A stretch of 64,000 bases of DNA from RDXT01 sp033765305. GTDB taxonomy: Bacteria; Bacteroidota; Bacteroidia; J057. Positions 1 to 7,580 of this stretch are shown here, piece after piece. The notes under the pieces are model-generated. The model saw only the letters and a list, made by a program, of their open reading frames with translations. It did no database searches and was not told where the DNA came from. The DNA lies in contig JANRID010000016.1 of NCBI GenBank assembly GCA_033765305.1, positions 242,930-306,929 of the forward strand. The letters are read 5' to 3'. The first letter of the stretch is position 1; each line of letters starts with the position of its first letter. Made by a program: the position numbers and the translations under genes.

Positions 1-690
1 ATCGATATCGAAATGGGTATACAGCCGTTTGCCTGCGACGGTATAAGGAGGATCTATGAAAAAAAATAGATCACGACGCTCCTTAAGCTGCTCAAGCACT
101 TCAAATGCGTCACCCCGCTGAAAGGAGATCCGGTCTCTGACATGGCCGATGGCAGCTATCCGGTGCTTTAACGTAGCAGGATACCAGCGGGATGCGATAC
201 CCTTTCCGTTCTCCCCATGTTTGATAAGTCCTGAACCCTTTGCAAGAATGCCGCCGTGAAATACCCGGTTCTTCAGGATCGTGCAGAAAGCCATCTCTTG
301 GATCGATTTAGCAGGGCTGTCAAGCGCTGCCTGAATATTCGCATGGTTCAGATCGAAATCCATAATCCGGTTTGCCAGCCAGTCATAATCGCCATGAATC
401 AGCGTTTCCCATACGGCAGCGACGTCCTCGTCCAGCTCTATCATGGTGATATGCCGGGCTAACTGCTCGAATGCAGCAGTTAAGCTCACAATTCCACCGC
501 CTGCAAATGGCTCGATCAGCCCTGCGGGCGCTTCTTCCTGTTTGAGCCATCTTCGAACAACCGGTATCAGCCAAGTCTTTCCGCCAGGATACCGGAAGGG
601 GCTTCGCTGCGGCACAGACGCAATATTGACCACCTGGTCTCCGCGGTCCGGATGTTGCAGATCTCCAAATAAAGTCAGTTGCTCAGCCAT
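1..690 (-). CDS. D12-class (Dam-like) N6-adenine DNA methyltransferase, C-terminus cut by window edge
   Basis: Reading leftward from the ATG at 690, an open frame of 230 codons runs off the window start. It shows the ordered motifs of MethyltransfD12 enzymes: FRYPGGK at residues 32-38 (motif X), EPFAGGG at 60-66 (SAM-binding motif I) and DPPY at 213-216 (catalytic motif IV). These enzymes transfer a methyl group from SAM to N6 of adenine in a specific site. The gene starts 2 bases after the stop of the NotI-like endonuclease gene at 693-1580, so the two are almost certainly translated together as a type II restriction-modification pair, with this enzyme protecting host DNA. GC content is visibly lower than in the rest of the window. 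An orphan methylase is less likely because of the coupling. Confidence 0.9.
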   Translation of the reverse strand, partial: MAEQLTLFGDLQHPDRGDQVVNIASVPQRSPFRYPGGKTWLIPVVRRWLKQEEAPAGLIEPFAGGGIVSLTAAFEQLARHITMIELDEDVAAVWETLIHGDYDWLANRIMDFDLNHANIQAALDSPAKSIQEMAFCTILKNRVFHGGILAKGSGLIKHGENGKGIASRWYPATLKHRIAAIGHVRDRISFQRGDAFEVLEQLKERRDLFFFIDPPYTVAGKRLYTHFDID

Positions 691-692
691 AG

Positions 693-1580
693 TCAGCTAT
701 TCAGAAAGTCATTGAGGCTGGGAGCATCGGGCGGATTGGACTCCAGGTGCTCGTCGAGTTTGTGCTGCAGCGTTTCCATGAAAAGCTGCATTTCTCCTGG
801 CATAGGATTCGTTACCCGTGCCAGCGCTGGCTCAAATGCTGTATACACGGTCTCTATGTGCGTGAGTCTGTATTGCTCTATGTCGGGATTGTATACCAAG
901 TCGTACAGCAGCCATGCAATATCGGCATCCTCGGAAGGTACGGTTGGTAATTCTGGGAGCGTGGCAAAGAATGCATGTTGTAATGCAACAGACTGCTTCT
1001 TGCCCCAAGCCTTAAAGATTCCCCCTTTATAGAGCATTTGCGGAATCAGCCGTTTCCGGGAAGAAGAAAGATAATCAGGTTTAGGGAAATTATAGCCAGC
1101 GGGCCATTGGAAGGAGGGGTCGGGTGCCTGAATGTACTGCTCAAATGGATTCCGCAAGTTGCCTGTGATATATACGCCTTGTACTTCGAGTGAGGCAAAG
1201 TCGAGAATATAACCTTGAGGGTCATAGGATACGAGCACGAAGTCGATGTTTCCTGCAGACTGACCTGATTGATCCTGCAGCTTGATCTCCGAAAGGGATG
1301 TCCACCGCGCATGTGCTCCGAAGGCAAATGCTGCCGCATGCTCAATAATGAGCCAGTTTTCTCTGAAACGCACCGGGCAGGTAATGACAGCCTGATTGCC
1401 GTGATGAATACTGCATACACCCAGCGGGTTTTTGGCCTTGTCCTTGGTGCAGTTGGGAACTTTATTGTTGAATGGGCACAGCTGCTGGTTCCGGTAGCGC
1501 GCTGCGTTCACACCACAATTTGTTGTCGGAAACCCAAACACTTCCGCAAGCGGATTAGACAGCTTTGATTCGTTTGCCAT
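693..1580 (-). CDS. NotI-like type II restriction endonuclease
   Basis: A 295-residue protein resembling the NotI restriction endonuclease family. Cysteines C35, C44, C56 and C68 are spaced like the Cys4 metal (iron) site of NotI. After it come D113 and an E132-V-Q134 motif, the E-x-Q variant of the PD-(D/E)XK nuclease core used by NotI. The protein should cut unmethylated DNA at a specific site. The stop lies 2 bases before the start of a D12-class adenine methyltransferase, giving endonuclease-then-methylase order. Since the partner modifies adenine, the recognition site should contain A, unlike the all-GC site of NotI itself. GC is near 47-48% in two 60-base lines counted by hand (61-120 and 1201-1260), well below the neighbours, suggesting acquisition by transfer. 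The start is the first ATG, a few bases after a -7 promoter box. Confidence 0.82.
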   Translation of the reverse strand: MANESKLSNPLAEVFGFPTTNCGVNAARYRNQQLCPFNNKVPNCTKDKAKNPLGVCSIHHGNQAVITCPVRFRENWLIIEHAAAFAFGAHARWTSLSEIKLQDQSGQSAGNIDFVLVSYDPQGYILDFASLEVQGVYITGNLRNPFEQYIQAPDPSFQWPAGYNFPKPDYLSSSRKRLIPQMLYKGGIFKAWGKKQSVALQHAFFATLPELPTVPSEDADIAWLLYDLVYNPDIEQYRLTHIETVYTAFEPALARVTNPMPGEMQLFMETLQHKLDEHLESNPPDAPSLNDFLNS

Positions 1581-1584
1581 TCAA

Positions 1585-1592
1585 CAAATATA
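1585..1592 (-). promoter_or_regulatory. Bacteroidota -7 box for the restriction endonuclease gene
   Basis: On the minus strand the bases read TATATTTG, an exact match to the TAnnTTTG -7 element. Only 4 bases separate the box from the ATG at 1580, so transcription would begin at or beside the start codon, giving a leaderless or nearly leaderless message. No clear -33 TTTG is seen at the usual distance. Confidence 0.5.
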
Positions 1593-1643
1593 CGCTTCAG
1601 AACGGCTTTTTACACGCTATCGCGGTAAAATCACTGCGCACTT

Positions 1644-2369
1644 TCACTGGTCATACTTCCGCAGCACCTTCAGCGTCGCCTCGAAGTTATCGGACAGCGG
1701 CGCCTCGATGTCCATCGGCTCGCCGCTGGCCGGATGGGTAAAGCGGAGCTTGTGCGCGTGCAGCAGATACCCGTGGTTGAGCGGCTGCTCGTCCTTGCGG
1801 GTGCTCATCTTGTAGCGGCGCTTCAGCTCCGAAAGCAGAATGTCCTGGCCGCCATACAGGGCATCGCCCACGACCGGCGTGCCGGTCTCGGCCAGGTGGA
1901 TGCGGATCTGGTGCATGCGGCCCGTCACCGGCTGGCAGCGCAGCAGGGTGTAGTGCCGGAATATCTCCTCCGTATCGACCACTGTTTCAGCAGGCTTGCC
2001 GTACTTGTGGCTCACGCTGACTTTCTTATTGGTCGAGATCAGCAGCGGGAGGTCGATCATCTTCGCCTCGAAGCGGTGGATGCCCGCTACCAGCGTCAGA
2101 TAGGTTTTCTGCACCTCCCGGTGCTCGAACTGCATGGCCATCGTACGGTAGATGTCCAGCCCTTTGGCCATCAGCAGCACGCCGGACGTATTTTTGTCTA
2201 GCCGGTGGCACAGCCGCAGCTCCGGGTGATAGCTGCGGGCCAGCTCATTGAGGTTGCGCTGGCTTTTATCGTCCAGGCTGGCGGTCCCGACAGGCTTGTT
2301 GACCAGCACGAGGTGGTCGTCTTCAAACAGGATGATCTCCTGCAGCCGGTGCAGCGGTTTGGTTTTCAT
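1644..2369 (-). CDS. RluA-family pseudouridine synthase
   Basis: A 241-residue RNA pseudouridine synthase of the RluA/RluC/RluD family, which isomerises specific uridines in rRNA or tRNA. The signature HRLDKNTSG starts at residue 55, with D58 the catalytic aspartate, and the later segment RMHQIRIHLA is the conserved RNA-binding/active-site strand. There is no N-terminal S4 domain, so it is a short catalytic-domain-only member; target position cannot be assigned from sequence. Its ATG overlaps the stop of the upstream metallopeptidase gene by four bases (ATGA), indicating translational coupling in an operon that continues upstream to gpsA. Confidence 0.9.
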   Translation of the reverse strand: MKTKPLHRLQEIILFEDDHLVLVNKPVGTASLDDKSQRNLNELARSYHPELRLCHRLDKNTSGVLLMAKGLDIYRTMAMQFEHREVQKTYLTLVAGIHRFEAKMIDLPLLISTNKKVSVSHKYGKPAETVVDTEEIFRHYTLLRCQPVTGRMHQIRIHLAETGTPVVGDALYGGQDILLSELKRRYKMSTRKDEQPLNHGYLLHAHKLRFTHPASGEPMDIEAPLSDNFEATLKVLRKYDQ

Positions 2370-3142
2370 GTATAGATCAGCGGGTCGTCAAATGCGTGAA
2401 TCAGCCAGCTCTGATGCTTCAGGGCTTGGTCTGCGTGTTCGTAGCCCGGAAAATGCCGGGCTACCAGGCTCCAGAATGCGTCGCTGTGGTTGAGCTCGCG
2501 CAGGTGCATGAGCTCGTGTACGATGACATAATCGGCAAGTTCGGGCGGAAGGAAAATCAGCAGCCAGTTGAGGTTCACATTGCCCTGGCCGGAGCAGCTG
2601 CCCCATTTGCTCCGGAGTGCCTTGATGCGGATGCCCCGGACCTGCGAATGGGTCTGATGGGCGAGCTGCTGGGTGCGTGCGGTAAGCAGGTGGGCGGCGA
2701 GGGTGCGCAGGCCGGCGAGCAAGGTTGGAATCAGGGCCTCGCCGGGCGGCAGGAGCAGCGTGATGCGGGTGCCGTCGCGCTGGATGCGGCGGCGCGGGCC
2801 GGGCACGGCGGCCCAGGTGCAGGGCTCGCCCAGCAGGGTCACCTGGCCCTCGCGCAGGCGGCGGATGAAGGCATCCTTCTGGGCTGCGCCGGCTTCCATG
2901 CGCCGGAAATGCCGCAGAATCCAGGGGTGCTTGGCCCGGATAAAGGCTTCAGCTTCCGGCGTCATGCGGCCGTCGGGGGTCTGCACGATGAGCCGGGGCC
3001 CGCCGGCATCGGCCAGCCGCAGCCGCAGGGCCTTGCCGCCCCGCTCCACCCGGAACGGCACGGCAACTTCGCCCAGTCTGATCGTGCCTTGCTGCATGCC
3101 CGCCGCTGCCCCGGATAGGTAAAGGTTACAGGTATTCCACAT
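2366..3142 (-). CDS. YgjP-like (DUF45) zinc metallopeptidase
   Basis: A protein of up to 258 residues with a C-terminal YgjP/DUF45 metallopeptidase-like domain. The zinc-binding motif HELMHLRELNH occupies residues 209-219, giving ligands H209, H213 and H219 and catalytic E210; the preceding SKWGSC segment is also typical of the family. Substrates are unknown. The chosen ATG at 3142 overlaps the end of gpsA by 17 bases. An internal ATG at 3097 would remove the overlap and is a realistic alternative start; neither has a clear ribosome-binding site. The stop overlaps the RluA gene start by four bases. Confidence 0.85.
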   Translation of the reverse strand: MWNTCNLYLSGAAAGMQQGTIRLGEVAVPFRVERGGKALRLRLADAGGPRLIVQTPDGRMTPEAEAFIRAKHPWILRHFRRMEAGAAQKDAFIRRLREGQVTLLGEPCTWAAVPGPRRRIQRDGTRITLLLPPGEALIPTLLAGLRTLAAHLLTARTQQLAHQTHSQVRGIRIKALRSKWGSCSGQGNVNLNWLLIFLPPELADYVIVHELMHLRELNHSDAFWSLVARHFPGYEHADQALKHQSWLIHAFDDPLIYT

Positions 3143-4187
3143 CTTCCGTGAAGGGATATTCCATCAGCAGGCGCACCCCTTTGGCGATATCCATGCCCTC
3201 GAACAGGGTCCGGTAGAGACTCAGGGCAATCGGCGCCGTGATCTTATGCTCGGCCGTCAGGGCGTGGATAATGCGGACGGTCTTGATCCCTTCGGCCACC
3301 TCGTCCATGCTGGCCATGATCGACTCCAGCGGCTCGCCCTGGGCGAGGCGGTATCCGACATTGAAATTGCGGCTGCGGCGGCTGTGGCAGGTGGCCACCA
3401 GATCGCCGATGCCGGCCAGGCCCAGAAAGGGCTGCACTTCGGCGCCCAGCGCCGTGCCGATGTGGATCATTTCCGCCAGTCCCCGCGTGATGAGCAGTCC
3501 CCGCGTATTTTCCCCGTATCCCAGGCCTTCCAGAATGCCGGAGGCAATGGCCATGATGTTCTTCAGCACCCCCGCCAGCTCCACCCCCAGCAGGTTGTGG
3601 TTGCCGTGCACGCGGAACATGCTGCTGCGCAGCGCATTGGTGACCTCCCGGATCACCTCGTCGAAGCGGCTGGCTACGACCGTAGCGGCAGGCTGGCCCT
3701 CGCCGATCTCGCCGGCCAGATTGGGCCCCGCAATGCATCCGATGCGCACCACCATCGTCTCCTGCCGGATGACCTCGCTCATGGTATGCACCTGCGCCCG
3801 GCGCAGGCGCCGGACCGTATCCAGGCTCGTACCTTCGGACAGATCTACATCCAGCCCCTTGGTGCCGTGGATGACCTTGTGCCAGGGCCGCAGATGCGGG
3901 GCGAATTTCCGGATCATCTCCCGGAAAAACTCCGAGGGCACCACCGGGAAGAGCAGCTCGCATTCACCCGCCACCCGCGCCAGATCGGTGGTGACCGTCA
4001 CCTGCGGGTGGATGGCCTGGCCTTCCCAGGCGCGCTCCCGCATGATGCGCTCCGCCACTTCGGGCCGGCGGGCATAGAGCAGCACCTGCCGGTTTTCGGC
4101 CAGCAGGTTGGCCAGCACCGTGCCGAAGCTGCCGGCCCCGATGACGCCTACCGGTTCCTTAGGCGCGGAAGTATTTTTCAAGTCCAT
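3126..4187 (-). CDS. gpsA: NAD(P)H-dependent glycerol-3-phosphate dehydrogenase
   Basis: A 353-residue GpsA, close to the usual length for the family. It reduces dihydroxyacetone phosphate to sn-glycerol 3-phosphate, the backbone of phospholipids, in the cytoplasm. The Rossmann motif GAGSFG lies at residues 17-22, and the C-terminal half carries the family segment ELAGVLKNIMAIASGI with the catalytic lysine. Its start overlaps the end of the PlsB-like acyltransferase gene by 29 bases, so the enzyme that makes glycerol 3-phosphate is translated directly behind the one that probably acylates it. Confidence 0.96.
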   Translation of the reverse strand: MDLKNTSAPKEPVGVIGAGSFGTVLANLLAENRQVLLYARRPEVAERIMRERAWEGQAIHPQVTVTTDLARVAGECELLFPVVPSEFFREMIRKFAPHLRPWHKVIHGTKGLDVDLSEGTSLDTVRRLRRAQVHTMSEVIRQETMVVRIGCIAGPNLAGEIGEGQPAATVVASRFDEVIREVTNALRSSMFRVHGNHNLLGVELAGVLKNIMAIASGILEGLGYGENTRGLLITRGLAEMIHIGTALGAEVQPFLGLAGIGDLVATCHSRRSRNFNVGYRLAQGEPLESIMASMDEVAEGIKTVRIIHALTAEHKITAPIALSLYRTLFEGMDIAKGVRLLMEYPFTEDVEYL

Positions 4188-5871
4188 ATCCGGTCAGGCG
4201 ATTGTGGTAATAGTACAGCAGGTTCATGCTGTCCGAGGCGAAGCTGAATTCATCGTGAAACTTGAGCGGGCGCTGCGCATGGTAAATGCCCAGATTTTTG
4301 ATCCCGTGCTCGATGATGGTGGCCGTATCGTTGATCAGGTGGCGGGCCAGATGCACCTTGCCGGCATCGGCCAGCCCGCGCAGGGCCTCCAGCACCCGGT
4401 CCACGGCTGCGCGGAAGGTTTCGCCGTCGAGCAGGCGCTCTTCCTCCGGCAGCCGCAGCACGCCGTAGAGGTCCAGCCAGCCGTACTTCTGCATAAATAG
4501 CTGGAATGCTGCAAATGCCACGACGTGGCTCGAAAACACATGGTTTTCGACATGGTAGCGCTCTACGAGCTTTTCGCCCAGCATGCGGGTGTATTCGGCA
4601 TCGCGCTGGGCGTCTTCGCGGATCTCGCCGCGGGTCATGAAGTATTCCCGGATCTGCACCGGATGCCCGTGCGGGTCGAAGCTGTTGCCGTTTTCATCCA
4701 CAAAATTCCCGAACACATCCATCGGCTTGCCAAACGCCAGCACAATCTCGGAGCTTTGGCTGAAGGTAGTCCAGACGAACTTGAGGAACTTGCGGTAGTT
4801 GGCGAATTCGTCGTTGACAAGGTAATACTGCTCCTGGCCGGTGGAGGTCAGGTGCTGGTTGATGAGCGATGCCGCTTCCAGCACAAAGTGGTAGCTCATG
4901 ACGAGCGGCACGACGAAGATTTTTTCGGAGCCGGACTTGGGCGGAGCCAGGAAATTCCGGCGCTGAGCCTCCACAGCCGTGCCCAGCAGGCCGAGCTTCA
5001 GTTTTTTCTCGATCGATCCGCTGCGGGAGCGCGTGCCGCCGGGAAAAAAGAGGCTGTGCACGCCTTCGAGGATGGAGATGGTGGAATACGCGTCCAGGGT
5101 GGAGCGGTACACCGGATTTCGCTTGCGGCGGTCCACCTTGTAGGCCCCGAGCCGCCGCATGAAGAAGGGGACCACCGGGTAATTGAACAGGTTGAGGCCT
5201 GCGCCGTAGATAAAGGCCGGCATGCCCAGGGCATGCAGCCCCCAGCCCACGAGGATGGAATCCATGTTGGAGAGGTGCGTAGGCACGAGCACGATGGTGC
5301 CCTTGGACGCCAGGTTGCGCAGCGCAGCGGTTTCGCCCATCAGGTGCACCCGTTCCTGCAGCTGCACGCTGTGGTTGATGACGGATTTGAGGGTTTTGCC
5401 GGCGGAGGCATTGAGCAGGGTGGAAAAAAACAGCGGAAGGAAGCGCTTGGCGAAGTGGTAGCTGGCTGGCACGAAATCGGTCACGATTTCATTGGCATAG
5501 CGGTCCACGATGCGCTCCAGCATGGCCATGCTCCGGTCTGCCAGCTCCTGCGGGCCGTGGGTTTCCCGCTCATAGGCCACCAGTTCGCGCTTGATCTGCC
5601 CCCAGAACTTCCGCTCGTCCGGCGGATCCACTTTCCAGGGGTCCTCGGTCATGCGGTGGCGCTCCAGAAACATGGTGCGCTCCACCAGGTCGCTCAGGCT
5701 GATATGATCCCGCTGGGCCTCCTGGCGGAGCTGCATCAGGGCGTCTTCGCGCACCTGCCGCAGAAAGCCCTGCTTGTCCCGGAACAGGCGCGCCAGCGGC
5801 CAGTCGTGGATGTCCGGGATTACGGGTTCGTACAAAATGCCTTCCTCGATGTAATGCCGGACGGACTCCAT
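4159..5871 (-). CDS. PlsB-like glycerol-phosphate acyltransferase
   Basis: A 570-residue acyltransferase of the PlsB/PlsC superfamily. The catalytic H-x4-D motif is HLSNMD, with H199 and D204. The substrate-binding block FFPGGTRSRSG is at 275-285, and GAYKVDRRKR around 243-252 matches the block between them. It is longer than PlsC enzymes (about 240 residues) and shorter than E. coli PlsB (about 800), with an extended helical N-terminus and C-terminus. The likely reaction is acylation of glycerol 3-phosphate or a lysophospholipid at the inner membrane. Overlap with gpsA supports the glycerol 3-phosphate substrate. The exact acceptor and acyl donor cannot be told from sequence. Confidence 0.86.
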   Translation of the reverse strand: MESVRHYIEEGILYEPVIPDIHDWPLARLFRDKQGFLRQVREDALMQLRQEAQRDHISLSDLVERTMFLERHRMTEDPWKVDPPDERKFWGQIKRELVAYERETHGPQELADRSMAMLERIVDRYANEIVTDFVPASYHFAKRFLPLFFSTLLNASAGKTLKSVINHSVQLQERVHLMGETAALRNLASKGTIVLVPTHLSNMDSILVGWGLHALGMPAFIYGAGLNLFNYPVVPFFMRRLGAYKVDRRKRNPVYRSTLDAYSTISILEGVHSLFFPGGTRSRSGSIEKKLKLGLLGTAVEAQRRNFLAPPKSGSEKIFVVPLVMSYHFVLEAASLINQHLTSTGQEQYYLVNDEFANYRKFLKFVWTTFSQSSEIVLAFGKPMDVFGNFVDENGNSFDPHGHPVQIREYFMTRGEIREDAQRDAEYTRMLGEKLVERYHVENHVFSSHVVAFAAFQLFMQKYGWLDLYGVLRLPEEERLLDGETFRAAVDRVLEALRGLADAGKVHLARHLINDTATIIEHGIKNLGIYHAQRPLKFHDEFSFASDSMNLLYYYHNRLTGYGLEKYFRA

Positions 5872-5973
5872 ATAGGGATCTTTATCGCTAAATTCAGGAA
5901 AAAGCCGCTACTTGTGCAAGAATGGGAGGGCAATGTGGGTAAATGAACTGAAAAACAAGCCTGGCGCTTCCGT

Positions 5974-6597
5974 ATGACGCTTAAAATGTACTGGGATCCG
6001 CTTGCCGGACGCCTTGGGATCCCGGCCGGCCTGAGCGGCCCCGTGCACCTGGCGCTGCTGGCCTGCTATGGCAGCCGCGATCGGCACTACCACAATCTCA
6101 ATCACCTGGCGGCCCTGCTGGAGGATATTTCCCAGCATCCGGATGTCTGGGAGGACCGCGACAGCGCCGAGCTGGCAGCCTGGTTTCACGACGCGGTGTA
6201 CGACCCGCTGCGCCCGGACAATGAGGCGCAAAGCGCCCGCATGGCCGGCGAACAGCTCGCCGCCTGGGGCTTGCCGCCGGCCCGGCTGGCCCGCATCCAG
6301 CGCCTCATCCTCGCTACCCGGCACCTCGACGAGGCCCCTGAAGATCCGGACGAAGCGCTGCTGCGCGACCTCGATCTCGCAGTGCTGGGCGGAACGCCGG
6401 ATGCCTACCAGGCCTACGCCGGCGCCATCCGCCGGGAATACAGCGTGGTCCCCGAAGCGGCCTACCGCGCCGGCAGAAGCCAGGTGCTGGCCCGCTTCCT
6501 TGCCCGCACCGCGATCTACCGCACCCAGGCCTGCCAGGACCGCTACGAGGCCGCCGCCCGGCGAAATCTGGCCTGGGAACTCGATTCCCTGCGCTGA
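5974..6597 (+). CDS. HD-domain metal-dependent phosphohydrolase-like protein
   Basis: A 207-residue protein of the predicted HD-superfamily phosphohydrolases (COG4339 type). The segment YHNLNH at 39-44 followed by WFHD with H72-D73 supplies the histidine/aspartate metal ligands, and a further conserved stretch with LDLAVLG follows in the C-terminal half. The family is poorly characterised and often mislabelled in databases; the natural substrate is unknown. It is transcribed away from the acyltransferase gene, and a small unknown gene follows on the same strand after 60 bases. Confidence 0.78.
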   Translation: MTLKMYWDPLAGRLGIPAGLSGPVHLALLACYGSRDRHYHNLNHLAALLEDISQHPDVWEDRDSAELAAWFHDAVYDPLRPDNEAQSARMAGEQLAAWGLPPARLARIQRLILATRHLDEAPEDPDEALLRDLDLAVLGGTPDAYQAYAGAIRREYSVVPEAAYRAGRSQVLARFLARTAIYRTQACQDRYEAAARRNLAWELDSLR

Positions 6598-6657
6598 AGC
6601 CGCGCTGCCCGGCAAACCCTTTGCGCCGGATCGCAGTTATCCCTGCAAACCTGTGCT

Positions 6658-6954
6658 ATGACCGACCACCCGACCGAACGGCACCGCATCGGCCAGTATT
6701 ACCGCTTTGCCGAAATCTACGAGGTGCAGCAACTGGATCTGCTGGTCCGCCTGTATGATGTGGATGACCTGGAGGCATTTATGCCGCCAGCCCCCTCCCC
6801 GCTCGAAAAGCAGGTATTCAACGAACTGCTGGGGGTGCAGGGCGTCAGCGGCTACATGGACTGGGAAAAAAGCGCCAATACCCTGGAGCTGATCCTGCAA
6901 TGGCAGGAGCGCACCGGCAACCACGGCCTGACCCGCATCGAGTTTCAGGTCTGA
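6658..6954 (+). CDS. Small acidic protein of unknown function
   Basis: A 98-residue acidic, soluble-looking frame with no signal peptide or membrane segment and no family I recognise. Aromatic and charged residues alternate in the first 45 positions, and a short proline-rich stretch (PPAPSP) splits the protein in two. It follows the HD phosphohydrolase gene on the same strand and ends one base before the stop of the convergent Lrp gene. Coding is supported by an ATG start, amino-acid composition and the snug fit between neighbours. Function is not assignable. Confidence 0.6.
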   Translation: MTDHPTERHRIGQYYRFAEIYEVQQLDLLVRLYDVDDLEAFMPPAPSPLEKQVFNELLGVQGVSGYMDWEKSANTLELILQWQERTGNHGLTRIEFQV

Positions 6955-6955
6955 C

Positions 6956-7438
6956 CTACGGAATCGGCACGGAAGCCGTATCCTTGATCTCCGCCATGAC
7001 AATGGAGCTCTGCACCCGCGACAGCGGGCCCAGGGTCGCCATGCGGTTGACCATGAAGTGCCGGTAGGCTTCCACATCTGCTACCAGTACCTTGAGCAAA
7101 TAATCGAACTCCCCCGTCAGGTGGTAGCAGCCGGTCACCTCCGGCATCGCCGAGACCTTGGCCTCGAAGTCGCGGAGCAAGTCGGCTTTGTGGGGCGAAA
7201 TGGACACGAAGCAGAACACCATCAGGCCCCGGTTCAGCTTATGGCGGTCGCAGATGGCAGTGTAGCGCTGGATCCAGCCCTGGCGCTCCAGCCGGCGTAC
7301 GCGCTCATACACCGGCGTCACCGTCAGGCCCAGCTGGGCCGCCAGCTGCTTGTGCGTCTGCCGGGCATCGCGCTGGAGCTGGCGCAGCAGCTCGCGGTCG
7401 ATCGCATCGGGCACCGGAAGTTCAGGATGTTTTTCCAT
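6956..7438 (-). CDS. Lrp/AsnC-family transcriptional regulator
   Basis: A 160-residue regulator of usual Lrp length. Residues about 10-60 form the winged helix-turn-helix that begins with DAIDRELLRQLQRDAR, and about 75-150 form the RAM/AsnC ligand-binding domain with a GEFDYLLKV strand. Such proteins bind amino acids and assemble as octamers on DNA. The ATG at 7438 is preferred because upstream in-frame codons lie in AT-rich intergenic DNA and would add about 80 unrelated residues. It is divergent from the Cys/Met PLP enzyme at 7581 and probably controls it in response to an amino acid such as methionine or another substrate of that enzyme. Confidence 0.92.
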   Translation of the reverse strand: MEKHPELPVPDAIDRELLRQLQRDARQTHKQLAAQLGLTVTPVYERVRRLERQGWIQRYTAICDRHKLNRGLMVFCFVSISPHKADLLRDFEAKVSAMPEVTGCYHLTGEFDYLLKVLVADVEAYRHFMVNRMATLGPLSRVQSSIVMAEIKDTASVPIP

Positions 7439-7580
7439 ACAGGGCAGAATGTGGAGGAATATACAGAAAATAATGAACGTATTTGAAGAAAATACAGAAA
7501 AAACATATACAAATTCTGAATAATTGGCATTCAAAATTCTGCAAACCGGATCTTTGTTCCGAATCTGCAACTTGATCCGT
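7439..7580. promoter_or_regulatory. Divergent regulatory region between lrp-like and Cys/Met PLP enzyme genes
   Basis: This AT-rich stretch stands out from its GC-rich surroundings. The ten-base word ATACAGAAAA occurs at 7461-7470 and again at 7492-7501, 31 bases apart (close to three helical turns), and ATTCTG recurs at 7513 and 7536. On the plus strand, GATCTTTG at 7549-7556 is one mismatch from the -7 box TAnnTTTG and would start a message about 20 bases before the ATG at 7581. The phased repeats are candidate binding sites for the adjacent Lrp-type protein; that role is inference. Confidence 0.5.
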
